A stretch of 64,000 nucleotides of DNA from Acidobacteriota bacterium (GTDB lineage: Bacteria; Acidobacteriota; Terriglobia; Versatilivoradales; Versatilivoraceae): the NCBI GenBank assembly GCA_028875575.1, contig JAPPDF010000035.1, forward strand, positions 22,862-86,861. Reading direction: 5' to 3'. Under the pieces are notes generated by a model that was given only the letters and a program-made list of their open reading frames with translations, made no database searches and had not been told where the DNA came from. Shown piece by piece: positions 16,997 to 25,937 of this stretch (within the stretch, counting starts at the first letter, position 1; each line of letters begins with the position of its first letter). Made by a program: the position numbers and the translations under genes.

Positions 16997-17998
16997 ATGG
17001 ACGCCAGCAAGGTCTACGACGAAGCCATCGTGATCGACGGCCTGAGCATCAGCAACTGGGAGAGCGATGCCGTCTTCCAGCGCCTGCGGGCCGGCAACAT
17101 CACCGCCATCAACGCCACCGTGGCCACCTGGGAGAACTTCCAGCAGACCATGGCTCACCTGGCCAAGTGGATGCGGCGCTTTCGCGAGCGCCAGGACATC
17201 CTGCAGGTCAAGGAGACGGCCGATATCCACACCGCCAAGAAGCTGGGAAAGACCGGGATCATCCTGGGATTTCAGAATGCCTCGCCCATAGAGAACGAGC
17301 TGGACCGGCTCGGACTGTTCCTGGCCCTGGGGGTGCGGGTCATCCAGCTCACCTATCACGAGACCAATTTGCTGGGGAGCGGTTGCTGGGAGCGATTCGA
17401 CAGCGGCTTGAGCAACTTCGGCGTGGATGCGGTGCGTGAAATGAACCGGCTGGGCATCCTCATCGACCTGTCCCACGTGGGCCCCAAGACCACCATGGAA
17501 GCCATCGAGATGTCGGAACAGCCGGTCGCCATCACCCACGCCAACGCCCGCAGTTTCTACAACCACCCGCGCAACAAGGAGGAAGACGCGCTCAAGTTGC
17601 TGGCCGAAAAGGGAGGTGTCGTGGGCGCCACCTCATACACTCCCTTCCTCCCCAAGGGATACGATTCGACGCTGGAGGATTTCGTGGACGCCCTCGACAA
17701 CATGGTGGAGCGGATCGGCCTGGACCACGTAGCCATCGGAACCGACTCCACCCACGATCAGCCGCTGGAGTTCTGGCACTTCATCGTCTCCCAGCAGGGC
17801 ACCAAGTTCCCCTCCACCTTCGCCGACGGCTCGGTACCCTACACCGAGATCAACTTTCAACCCAAGGGGATCGACACCCCGGCGGAGTTTCCCAACCTGG
17901 CCGAGGCACTGGCCAATCGCGGCTACAGCGCCGAAGACATCACCAAGCTGCTGGGCGGAAACTGGCTGAAGCTCTTCGAGAAGGTGTGGAATCCCTGA
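16997..17998 (+). CDS. M19-family (membrane dipeptidase-like) protein lacking several metal ligands
   Basis: 333 residues from ATG at 16997 with AAAGGAG upstream. The TIM barrel of COG2355 is clear: IDLSHVG with H160 and ITHANARS with H181, both zinc ligands in renal dipeptidase. But the N-terminal HxD pair is replaced by DGLSIS (14-19), and the bridging Glu segment reads GFQN (91-94). Three of five standard ligands are thus absent. It may bind one metal or act on a different substrate. No signal peptide, so it is cytoplasmic, unlike the mammalian enzyme. Confidence 0.8.
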   Translation: MDASKVYDEAIVIDGLSISNWESDAVFQRLRAGNITAINATVATWENFQQTMAHLAKWMRRFRERQDILQVKETADIHTAKKLGKTGIILGFQNASPIENELDRLGLFLALGVRVIQLTYHETNLLGSGCWERFDSGLSNFGVDAVREMNRLGILIDLSHVGPKTTMEAIEMSEQPVAITHANARSFYNHPRNKEEDALKLLAEKGGVVGATSYTPFLPKGYDSTLEDFVDALDNMVERIGLDHVAIGTDSTHDQPLEFWHFIVSQQGTKFPSTFADGSVPYTEINFQPKGIDTPAEFPNLAEALANRGYSAEDITKLLGGNWLKLFEKVWNP

Positions 17999-18379
17999 AG
18001 CAGGGGAACCTGGAAACAGGTCGTCCACCACTGCAGGTAGAGTGGATGTCCGCGTTTAGCAGGGCGCTGGAATCAGCGGTTGGCAGCTTTCCTGAGCCTT
18101 TTGCAAAATTCCCAGCGGGGCAGGTAATCTTGCACGCAAACCTGAGGTTCTACCTTGTTCAATATCGGGTGCGACCTGGTCAAAATGCTGTCCAAGCACA
18201 AAAGGCACAAATTGTGTTTTTGTGACTTTTGTGGCCATTCCCGGTAAACGTCCCGCTGCCGAATTTTGCAATAGGCTTTCATGTTTGCCAGGACTTGTCG
18301 AAAGATCTCGGTCTGTTCAAGGAACGAAGAGATCGTCGACTCAATCCTTGGCGAAACAACCGGCTTTCTCTCCGCACAG
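17999..18379. other. Intergenic region without a recognised gene
   Basis: About 380 bases between two convergent genes. It holds no coding sequence that I can recognise. Near 18195-18230 there is a cluster of CACAA/TTGTG short inverted repeats (for example CACAAATTGTG), which could fold but has no T-tract of terminator type. Confidence 0.4.
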
Positions 18380-18592
18380 TCACTCGCTGCGCGTCACAAC
18401 CGACCACAAGTAGAGAAGCATCCCGGCACCCACCAGCAGACTCCCCAGGCACAGGAACAGGAAGAACGAAACCGGATGGTTCCAGTAGAGGGTGGCCACT
18501 TCGATTCCCAGCCCCGCTGCGATCAGCAGTCCGGACAGTTGCAACCGGCCCTCCAACCCCGATCGTACCCCCGATAGTCGAAAGAAGCTCAT
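18380..18592 (-). CDS. Small two-helix membrane protein of the cytochrome operon
   Basis: 70 residues from ATG at 18592, whose first bases overlap the tetraheme stop by 4. Two hydrophobic segments are visible: LSGLLIAAGLGIEVATLYW and FFLFLCLGSLLVGAGMLLYL. No heme motif or known domain. Coupling to the tetraheme gene suggests a small subunit or assembly factor of the same membrane complex. Confidence 0.65.
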   Translation of the reverse strand: MSFFRLSGVRSGLEGRLQLSGLLIAAGLGIEVATLYWNHPVSFFLFLCLGSLLVGAGMLLYLWSVVTRSE

Positions 18593-19206
18593 GGCGCCGC
18601 CTCCGGGTCCCATCGCCCGAACCGGTCCAGCTTTGTGACCTCGTGAACCAGGTTATGGCACATCAGGCATGACTTTTCGCCGCTGAGCAGGCGGGCTCGA
18701 AAAGGAGCATGGACTGCCTGCTCCTCATAGGACCTGGCCCCGTCGTGGCACTCCAGGCAGGCCCGGTTCTCATAGGGCTCATACAACTCCACAGGGTCGG
18801 ATGCCGAGCCCCAGAAGTTGTGCCACACGTGCTTCACGCCACGGATCTTGTCATCGAAGTCGCCGAACATGGTGTAGTTGGTGTGGCAGGTGTAACAGGC
18901 CCGGTCGGCAGGGATGCGCTTGTTCTGATAGTGCGATGCGGGAAGAAAGGCGGCATGGTCAATATACAGGCTCTCCCCATAGGGTTGAATGATGTGGCAA
19001 GAGAGACAGAACCGAGTCGACTTTGCCTGCTCGTAATGTCGTCCGGCACCACCCAGAAGCAGCAGCCCCGGCAGAATGAAGAGAGCCAGGAATGCCAGTA
19101 TCCTGCCCCCGAGCGTGCCGGTCGACTCGGGCCTGCGCACCAGAAACCCGATCAGGGCGATTGTCACGACCGCCAGGAAACCCAGGCTTATGGCGTAACC
19201 GGTCAT
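18589..19206 (-). CDS. NapC/NrfH-like membrane tetraheme cytochrome c
   Basis: 205 residues. Two N-terminal membrane segments (about 3-22 and 36-55) precede four CxxCH heme sites at C67, C104, C150 and C180. NapC/NrfH proteins take electrons from quinol and pass them to a periplasmic reductase. A second membrane helix before the hemes is unusual, as classical NrfH and NapC have one. It lies 24 bases downstream of the octaheme gene and overlaps a small membrane protein gene, as expected for an electron-transfer complex. Confidence 0.85.
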   Translation of the reverse strand: MTGYAISLGFLAVVTIALIGFLVRRPESTGTLGGRILAFLALFILPGLLLLGGAGRHYEQAKSTRFCLSCHIIQPYGESLYIDHAAFLPASHYQNKRIPADRACYTCHTNYTMFGDFDDKIRGVKHVWHNFWGSASDPVELYEPYENRACLECHDGARSYEEQAVHAPFRARLLSGEKSCLMCHNLVHEVTKLDRFGRWDPEAAP

Positions 19207-19230
19207 TGGAAAAGGCCCCCGCGGCCTCGG

Positions 19231-20538
19231 CTACCGGCTCTTGCGCAGCTCCGCCGCCAGCGTCTTGATCTCGGTCAGATCCTGCAGCATCTCACTCCAA
19301 CCGTACCAAAGCGCGTAATCGGGATTGTTGTGGAACACACCCTGAAATGCTCGCATCCGGTGTTCCAGGTGCATCTTGAAGAGTCGCTGTTCGATCACCG
19401 AGGGCGCATCGTGGAAAGCCAGCAAGTCCGGGAAGTTGTAGGCATAGTGATCCGGCTTGCGCAACACCCCGTCCCGATAGAGTGCGCCGACAATGCGAAT
19501 CGCCTCGGCCAGCAAACGGTCGGTCTCCCGGATCATCTCGTCGCCCTTCTTGAGCTCCGCCCGCACCAGGTTCGCCGAGTGGCACTGCTCGCAAACCTCG
19601 ATCATGCGGTCGCGCTCCGCCTGCCACTCCTCGTGGGTCAGCCGGGCGACGTCCGCTTGCTTGACGGTCTCCAGACGCGCGGTCGGTTTCCCCTGAGGGT
19701 CCAGGACCCCCAGCGCCTGAAGAATGGTCGTGCGGTCCGCCGCCCACTGCGGATCTTCCGGCAAGGGCAATCGCACCGCCAGGAAGCCCCAGGCGGTCCG
19801 TACGCCGTGGTTCCCCTGCGGCATGTGACAGGTCTGGCAGGTGGGCGCCGCGGCCTCCTTCGGCAGCGTTCCGGTCTGCTTGAGCAGGTGCCGAACGCCG
19901 TGCTTGGATGAGGAGTACATTTCCCATTGCGGGTGATCGATGCCCATGTGGCAGGTGCGGCATGCCTGCGGCTCGCGAGCTTCCTTGACGGAAAACAGGT
20001 GGCGCGTATGGCAGACGTCGCAGGAGGCGAGCCCGAACATCACCCCCTCCGCCTTCAACTCCCGGATTTCCTCTTCGCTCTTCAGCCCCAGACGATGGCA
20101 ACCGCCGCAGCCCTTCATGCCTTCGGTCATCGCCATCGGCAGCCAATGCGTCGTCGGCATGGCGTTCATGCTGACCCAGGCCAGAGCGTGCTTGCCGCCT
20201 TCGAACTGCCTGGTCTGGATCGGATGGCAGGTTGCACAGACCTCGGGCGTCGCCGTCTTGACCAACGCCACATCGTCCGCGGAGCGATGCTTGTCTCCAT
20301 GACAAAGGGAGCAGTCCACGCCTTCCGTGCTATGCCGGCTCAATTCCCAATCGGTGACGATGTTGGGCGTCACGTCACGATGGCACTGGACACAATCCGA
20401 AGCGGCGCGGGGCGTATCTTTTCCGCCGCCACAGGCTGCCAGCGCCAGAACGACCACCAGCAGGCATCCGCGTTTCCAGCACACTGGTCTTGCTCCTTTC
20501 CGGCCGGTAAAGGACCACGGTTGACGCCCTCCGGTCAT
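19231..20538 (-). CDS. Octaheme cytochrome c, hydroxylamine-oxidoreductase-like lipoprotein
   Basis: 435 residues from ATG at 20538. A lipobox LALAAC puts the lipid cysteine at C36. Eight CxxCH sites start at C49, C76, C101, C144, C173, C193, C234 and C316. The long heme-free C-terminal helical region with NPDYALWYGW near 405-414 fits the HAO family rather than NrfA, which uses CxxCK. In Campylobacterota an HAO-like octaheme paired with a NapC-type protein reduces nitrite or hydroxylamine; the same pairing here suggests reduction rather than oxidation. Direction and substrate remain inference. Confidence 0.8.
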   Translation of the reverse strand: MTGGRQPWSFTGRKGARPVCWKRGCLLVVVLALAACGGGKDTPRAASDCVQCHRDVTPNIVTDWELSRHSTEGVDCSLCHGDKHRSADDVALVKTATPEVCATCHPIQTRQFEGGKHALAWVSMNAMPTTHWLPMAMTEGMKGCGGCHRLGLKSEEEIRELKAEGVMFGLASCDVCHTRHLFSVKEAREPQACRTCHMGIDHPQWEMYSSSKHGVRHLLKQTGTLPKEAAAPTCQTCHMPQGNHGVRTAWGFLAVRLPLPEDPQWAADRTTILQALGVLDPQGKPTARLETVKQADVARLTHEEWQAERDRMIEVCEQCHSANLVRAELKKGDEMIRETDRLLAEAIRIVGALYRDGVLRKPDHYAYNFPDLLAFHDAPSVIEQRLFKMHLEHRMRAFQGVFHNNPDYALWYGWSEMLQDLTEIKTLAAELRKSR

Positions 20539-20857
20539 TCTCCGGAATTGCGTTCCCCGCCCTCGACTGGCGTTCCCATGGACATTACATAATATGCCGC
20601 GCGCGATTCCGCAACCTGATCCGGAAGTGGCACCGACTGGCAAGCTGCCGCTCCGGCCGGAACCCATCGCCGGAACCCGGTTCGAAAATCAGAACAGACA
20701 TGGAAAAGTAGGACAGTCCCCGTCCAAAAAACAGGCCATAAACGACAAGACCCCGGGCGGTTCAACGCTCGGGGTCTGGCGTTCACTGACGGGTTGCCGG
20801 ATTGGGCGGATGGCCGCTTGCCTCACCGGGATCTTCAGGCCAAACCAGCCTCAAGGC
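20539..20857. other. Intergenic region upstream of the octaheme operon
   Basis: 319 bases holding the promoter of the cytochrome operon and the 3-prime region of the NHL gene. Apart from the hairpin at 20748-20777 no gene or repeat was recognised. Confidence 0.4.
20748..20777 (-). terminator. Possible intrinsic terminator of the NHL-propeller gene
   Basis: An 8-base stem AGACCCCG/CGGGGTCT closes a 14-base loop, about 80 bases past the NHL stop. Read on the minus strand it is followed, after some bases, by a run of six T. The distance between stem and T-run is larger than ideal. Confidence 0.4.
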
Positions 20858-21823
20858 TTACTGCCTCACGTATTTGCGCAGCACCTTGGAGCCGGGCGGG
20901 GCCTGGCGCTTGGTGTAGGAAAAGGTGACCTGGCCGACGTAAATGTCTCCGTGGGAGTCCACCGCCACCGAATGGGGAGAGAAATAGCGTCCCGTGCCGT
21001 AGGGGTCCTCCTCGCACCACTCGGCCAGGATGCTTCCGTCGGCTGACCTGACGGTCATGCGTGCGGCGGGCTTGTCCAGCCGGGCCTCGCGGCCGTACAT
21101 GAAGATGCCGCCGATCTCGGCCACGCAGAAGTTCTGCTCCCGATCCTGGCACAGATCGTTGGGCCACCACACTTCGGTCCACTGGTCCAAAAACTCTCCC
21201 TCGGGCGAGAAGATCTGGATGCGGCAGTTCTGGCGGTCGGCCACATAGACCTTTCCCTCCGGACCCACGTAGACGCCGTGAGGCTGTCTGAACTGAGAGG
21301 GTCCATCTCCGGGGTCTCCCCAGGAGAGCAGCAATTGGCCATCCGGGCTGAACTTGTGAACCCGGGCATTGCCGTATCCGTCGGAGACGAACAGGTTGCC
21401 GTCGGGAGCCAGGGCCACATCGGTGGGAGTGTTGAAAGGGGGACCCGAACGCAGGATGGACTGGACGTCGGTGCCGTTGTAGCCGGTGTCGGCCACTCCG
21501 CCGGTGGGCGCCAGGGTCATCAGCAGTTCTCCCTCCGTCGTGAACTTGTGAACCCGGTGCCCGTTGTCGTCCACGCAGTAAACGGAGTCGTCGGGGCCGA
21601 TGAAGATCATGTGGGGCCTCACGAAGAGCCCCTTCCCCCAGGAGTCCAGGTAGCTGCCGTCCCGGTCGAAGATGACCACGGGATTCTCGGCGCGGCAGAA
21701 AGCGTAGACGCGGTCCCGGGAGTCCACCGCAATCCCGGGGACCTCTCCCAGGTCCCACCCTTCGGGAAGCCTGGCCCAACCCTCCGCCTCTTCAAATGTC
21801 AACTGACCGGATCCAAGTTTCAA
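20858..21823 (-). CDS. NHL-repeat beta-propeller, peptidyl-amidating-lyase-like
   Basis: 321 residues made of repeated NHL blades: GIAVDSRDRVYAFCR, DDSVYCVDDNGHRVHKFTTEG, DVALAPDGNLFVSDGYGNARVHKFSPDG, GVYVGPEGKVYVADRQNCRIQIFSPEG and SVAVDSHGDIYVGQVTF. This is the six-bladed fold of the amidating lyase domain and of many bacterial proteins with unknown ligands. No signal peptide is evident. It is transcribed away from the alcohol dehydrogenase gene with a shared upstream region of about 270 bases. Confidence 0.8.
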   Translation of the reverse strand: MKLGSGQLTFEEAEGWARLPEGWDLGEVPGIAVDSRDRVYAFCRAENPVVIFDRDGSYLDSWGKGLFVRPHMIFIGPDDSVYCVDDNGHRVHKFTTEGELLMTLAPTGGVADTGYNGTDVQSILRSGPPFNTPTDVALAPDGNLFVSDGYGNARVHKFSPDGQLLLSWGDPGDGPSQFRQPHGVYVGPEGKVYVADRQNCRIQIFSPEGEFLDQWTEVWWPNDLCQDREQNFCVAEIGGIFMYGREARLDKPAARMTVRSADGSILAEWCEEDPYGTGRYFSPHSVAVDSHGDIYVGQVTFSYTKRQAPPGSKVLRKYVRQ

Positions 21824-22095
21824 TGGTGTCGCTCCTCCCTGTTGGAATTGGCCCGTGCCTGCAGCAATTGCCGCTGAGTGGAACGGGCCGGAAAGGCCAT
21901 ACTAGGAGGTTGACACGGGAGTGTCAACGACGGAGGAGCAATCCATGGGGTGCCCCGGTTTGACACCCGGCGGCGCCATCCCCTAAACTCGCTCGCAACC
22001 AACCCGCACCGCTTTCGAGGCACCGTTCCGATGTCCGTTGAAGCCTGAAACAGGCGAGAGAGCCTCCCCGGCAGGCCCGATCAAGGAGGGAAGTG

Positions 22096-23163
22096 ATGCT
22101 CGCGGCCGTTCTCAAACAACTGGGCCGGCCTCTGGAGATCGAGGAAAGGCCCCGGCCCTCTTTCGGGGAAGAGGAAGTCCTGATCCAGGTAATGGCCTGC
22201 GGCACCGACGGCACCGACCTCAAAATCGTGGACGGGTTCGGCTACACCCCCGAACTCCCCGCCATCCTGGGCCATGAGGTGGCCGGCGTGGTCTTCGAGG
22301 TGGGAGAGCGGGTCACCCGGGTGAAGCCGGGGGACCGGGTGGTGGTCTACAACTTCTCCACCTGCGGCCGCTGCCGCTTGTGCCGGACCCACCGCGAACA
22401 ACTCTGTCCCCACATGACGGGAGTCCTGGGAGCCAAGGACCGGGGCGGCCACGCAGAGTTTTTGGCCATTCCGGCCCGACAACTGGTCCCGTTGCCCGAC
22501 AACATCCCCTGGGCGGAAGCGGCCGTGCTGGCCGATGCCCGCATCACGGCCCTGCACGCCGTGGACCGGGCCGGAGTGGGGCTGAACGACCGCATCGTCA
22601 TCTTCGGTGCCGGGGGCGTGGGCCTCTCGGCCATTCAGATCTCCAAACTGGCCGGTGCCAGCGTCCTGGCCGTGGACCGGGTCGGGGAAAAGACCGATTT
22701 CGCCATCCGGATGGGAGCCGACTTCGCCATCGACTCCACCCGTACGGACGTCCAGGAGGCCATCCGGGAATTTACACGGGGCGAGGGGGCCGACGGCGTG
22801 ATTGACTGCGTCGGGGTGGAGCAGACCCTGGCAGCCGGGGTGGACGGCCTTCGCCCCGGGGGACGCCTCACCGTGGTCGGCTACACGCCCGAGACCTACG
22901 GGCTGAACGGAAAACGGCTGGCACAGAATGAGCTGGAAATCGTCGGCACCCGTTGCGGCCGCTTGCAGGACCTGGTAGGTGCGGCCCGACTGTTGGCGGA
23001 GAACAAGTTGAAACCCCTGGTCACCCACCCCTATCCGCTGGAGGAGATCAACCGCGCCATGGCGGACCTGAGGTCCGGCAAGGTGCTGGGCCGGGCCGTC
23101 CTGCTGACGCCGGCCGGACGGGAAGCCAGTGGCCAGACGGCAACCCCGTCAAGCGGTTCCTGA
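22096..23163 (+). CDS. Zinc-dependent medium-chain alcohol dehydrogenase
   Basis: 355 residues from ATG at 22096, placed by AAGGAGGG five bases upstream (a GTG three bases earlier is less likely). MDR features: catalytic zinc region CGTDGTDLK and GHEVAG, structural zinc cysteines CGRCRLCRTHREQLC, and Rossmann motif GAGGVGLSAIQ. An acidic residue after the second strand (AVDRVG) suggests NAD. The family oxidises sugars, polyols or threonine. The substrate is not set by context; the NRAMP-like gene converges with it. Confidence 0.88.
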   Translation: MLAAVLKQLGRPLEIEERPRPSFGEEEVLIQVMACGTDGTDLKIVDGFGYTPELPAILGHEVAGVVFEVGERVTRVKPGDRVVVYNFSTCGRCRLCRTHREQLCPHMTGVLGAKDRGGHAEFLAIPARQLVPLPDNIPWAEAAVLADARITALHAVDRAGVGLNDRIVIFGAGGVGLSAIQISKLAGASVLAVDRVGEKTDFAIRMGADFAIDSTRTDVQEAIREFTRGEGADGVIDCVGVEQTLAAGVDGLRPGGRLTVVGYTPETYGLNGKRLAQNELEIVGTRCGRLQDLVGAARLLAENKLKPLVTHPYPLEEINRAMADLRSGKVLGRAVLLTPAGREASGQTATPSSGS

Positions 23164-23195
23164 GTTCCGGCCGATTCACCACCCTCTCCTCTTCC

Positions 23196-24560
23196 TCATC
23201 CACCCAGGTGCCCCAACAGCGTATAAGAGGCCACGCAGAGCGTAAGTCCGGCGGACAGCCACAGCAGCCAGTCGATCCAGGGGGAGGGACCGATCCCGCG
23301 ATCCAGCCGGCGGTAGCGCAGGTAGAGGATGGAGCAGGCAATCACGGGCAACATGCCGGTCTGCACCACGCCTCCCACAACGATGAGGTGAACCGGCTGT
23401 TCCGGAAAAGCCAGGAAGATGGTGGCGAAAACCGCTGCCCAGAAGACCTGCATACCCCTTCGCCAGCGGATCCGCTGCAGCGGGCGATCACGCGAAAGAA
23501 AGCCGAAGACGGTCAGACAATCCAGTCCCATGATGGCGTTGGCCGCCACCGAGGCGAACAGGGTGGAGTAGAGGGTGACCAGGGCTCCGGTAAGAAAAAC
23601 GAAGTAGCCCCAGGGACCGAAAATTCCGGTAAAGGTCCTGGAAAGGGTAGCGATCATCTGGCCGCCCTCGGGCACCAGGCCCTGGCCGTGAAGAACGGCG
23701 GCTCCCAGCAAGTAGAAGGCAACCGTGATGGTGGTATAGATGCCCATGGCCAGCAAGGCATCCAGTTGCATCACCCGGATCCAGCCCCGCGCTCGCTTGT
23801 TCCAGTCCGGCCGGCCGCTGCGGGGTCCGATATGGCGAGCGTACCCTTTCTCCAGGCACCAGTTGGGATAGGCAAACAGATCGGACGTACCCACCCCGGT
23901 CAGCCCGAACAGGGCAAAAGCCAGGGCCAGCCCCCCCTGGGCCGGTAGTTGAAACGTCAGCCCTTCCCAGATATTTTCGGGAGACAGGGCGTGGCCCGAC
24001 CACTGCAGGGCCCCTGCCGCCACCACCGTGGTCAGGCTGAAAGCCACCACCATCAACATGGCCCCACGCTCCACCACGCTGTAGCCGCCGCTGAGCAGGA
24101 TCCCCAAGGTCACCAGGCAGGCGAGGACTCCCCAGGCAGTGACACTCAGGTGTGGAAGGATCAGGTGGAGGCATTGAGCCACGCCGCCGACGATCCCTCC
24201 CACCAGGCTGGCGGAGATCAAGGTGCTCAAGAGCCAGCCCCAAACCACCCAGGAGGCTCGCCAGCGCGGTCCCGGAATCCGGTCCACCGACCTGAGCGAG
24301 GAGTCTCCCGAGGAGATGGCGTAGCGTCCGATCTCCACCTGCAGAACCACCTTGGAGGCGCAGCTCAACAGGATCAGCCAGAGCGCTGCAAAGCCCAGCC
24401 TGGCTCCCAGCGTGGTGGTCACGATCAGCTCGCCCGAGCCGACGATCCCCGCGGTCAGGATGAGAGACGGACCGACCTGGCGAAGACGACCCAGGAAGTG
24501 CCTGGGAGGAGGAAGGGTCTCTGAAGGCCCATTGTCGGCGGATCGGCCGGTTGGCGTCAT
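23196..24560 (-). CDS. NRAMP-superfamily transporter without the canonical metal motifs
   Basis: 454 residues from ATG at 24560, with about eleven membrane segments. The fold and segment order match NRAMP. However, the first-helix DPGN signature is replaced by AGIVGSGELIVTT (37-49) and the sixth-helix MPH motif by GTSDLFAYPNW. Without those residues Mn or Fe transport as in MntH is unlikely; magnesium-type relatives or another substrate are possible. It stands alone on the minus strand. Confidence 0.75.
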   Translation of the reverse strand: MTPTGRSADNGPSETLPPPRHFLGRLRQVGPSLILTAGIVGSGELIVTTTLGARLGFAALWLILLSCASKVVLQVEIGRYAISSGDSSLRSVDRIPGPRWRASWVVWGWLLSTLISASLVGGIVGGVAQCLHLILPHLSVTAWGVLACLVTLGILLSGGYSVVERGAMLMVVAFSLTTVVAAGALQWSGHALSPENIWEGLTFQLPAQGGLALAFALFGLTGVGTSDLFAYPNWCLEKGYARHIGPRSGRPDWNKRARGWIRVMQLDALLAMGIYTTITVAFYLLGAAVLHGQGLVPEGGQMIATLSRTFTGIFGPWGYFVFLTGALVTLYSTLFASVAANAIMGLDCLTVFGFLSRDRPLQRIRWRRGMQVFWAAVFATIFLAFPEQPVHLIVVGGVVQTGMLPVIACSILYLRYRRLDRGIGPSPWIDWLLWLSAGLTLCVASYTLLGHLGG

Positions 24561-24844
24561 CTTCTTGGTGGTCCTTCGATGCACCTGGGTGGGAATCCTT
24601 TTCCCCACTTGTGGGTCTGAGGGGCGGCCCCGCAAGCTGTCATTCGTTGGAGCTGAGCGGGTCGGGGCAGCCTCCATGCTGTCCGTCGCCAGCCAACTGC
24701 AATTCGGCAGTCTGCATCCATCTCACGTGCTAAGATTCAATCAGGGGCGGCGGCTTCCCGCTGATTCCATCCTCGCCGGAGGAACAGTCATAGCCGCCGA
24801 TCGGATGCCCCGGCCCCCAATCGGGAAACAGTGGAGGTAACACG

Positions 24845-25876
24845 GTGAGCAAAGTCCTTCAGCTTCCGCGTTTGGAGCCGACAGAGGAATCGGTGTTCCT
24901 GAACCGCCGCAGGTTCGTACAGACGGCCCTGCTGGCTGGCGCCGGCACCTGCCTGTATCCCTCCCTCGGCTGCTCCCAACCGCCTCCGCCTCCGGAAGGC
25001 GGCCCCCTGGCCCTTCCCTTCGAGCGACCGGAGGTGTTCCCGGCCAAGCGCAACGCCGGTTTCGATCCCCCGAACCTCGAATTGACCGACCGCCTGGTGG
25101 CAGCCACCCACAACAATTTCTACGAGTTTCTGCCCAATCGCGGGGGACCGGTCTGGAAATATACCAGCAGGTTTGAAGTGGAGCCCTGGAAGGTTGAGGT
25201 GAGCGGCGAGTGTCAAAAGCCCCGCACCTTCGATCTGGACGACCTGTTCGGATTCGAGCAGGAAGAGCGGGTCTACCGCTTTCGTTGCGTGGAAACCTGG
25301 GCCATGAACATTCCCTGGACGGGATTCCCCCTGAGCAAGCTGCTCAAGGACGTCCAGCCCACCGCCAAGGCCCGACACGTCCGCTTCATTACCGCCCACC
25401 GGCCCGCACAGATGCCGGGACTCAGTGAAAGGCACTACCCGTGGCCCTATTACGAAGCCCTGCGCCTGGACGAGGCCATGAACGACCTGACCCTGGCGGT
25501 GACCGGAGTCTACGGCAAGCCTCTGCTCAAACAGCACGGGGCCCCCGTGCGCATCATCGTGCCCTGGAAGTACGGCTACAAGTCACCCAAGTCCATCGTG
25601 AAGATCGAGCTGGTCGCCAAGAAGCCGGGGACCTTCTGGTCGGCCAAGCCTTACCAGCACGAGTACGGCTACCTGAGCAACGTGAACCCCAACGTTCCCC
25701 ATCCCCGATGGTCCCAGGAATGGGACTACATGCTGGTGGCCAACGCGGCGCCGCGCCGGGGACCTCGGCGCCCCACCCTGATGTTCAACGGCTACGCGGA
25801 CCAGGTGGGGCACCTCTACCCGGACGAACCCACCAAGCCCCAGCGCTCTCTGAGACGCGGGCAGACTGCCCGCTGA
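24845..25876 (+). CDS. msrP: Protein-methionine-sulfoxide reductase catalytic subunit MsrP (YedY)
   Basis: 343 residues from GTG at 24845. The Tat signal is NRRRFVQTALLAG (20-32). The molybdopterin cysteine is C148 in YRFRCVETWAMNIPW. Other MsrP motifs: VSGECQKP, KYGYKSPKSIVKIEL and FWSAKPYQHEYGYLSNVNP. MsrP repairs oxidised methionines in periplasmic proteins using electrons from the membrane heme protein MsrQ. No msrQ is present in the window, so the partner is elsewhere or replaced. A -10-like TAAGAT is at 24731-24736. Confidence 0.9.
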   Translation: MSKVLQLPRLEPTEESVFLNRRRFVQTALLAGAGTCLYPSLGCSQPPPPPEGGPLALPFERPEVFPAKRNAGFDPPNLELTDRLVAATHNNFYEFLPNRGGPVWKYTSRFEVEPWKVEVSGECQKPRTFDLDDLFGFEQEERVYRFRCVETWAMNIPWTGFPLSKLLKDVQPTAKARHVRFITAHRPAQMPGLSERHYPWPYYEALRLDEAMNDLTLAVTGVYGKPLLKQHGAPVRIIVPWKYGYKSPKSIVKIELVAKKPGTFWSAKPYQHEYGYLSNVNPNVPHPRWSQEWDYMLVANAAPRRGPRRPTLMFNGYADQVGHLYPDEPTKPQRSLRRGQTAR

Positions 25877-25937
25877 CGGAGCGGCTCCCGCCGCTTTCAC
25901 CGTCCTGCGCTGAGTCCGACTCCACCACCCAAGGATT

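Noticed and set aside
19231..20538. Pentaheme nitrite reductase NrfA
   Set aside because: Eight CxxCH and no CxxCK motif; the long helical C terminus fits HAO-like proteins.
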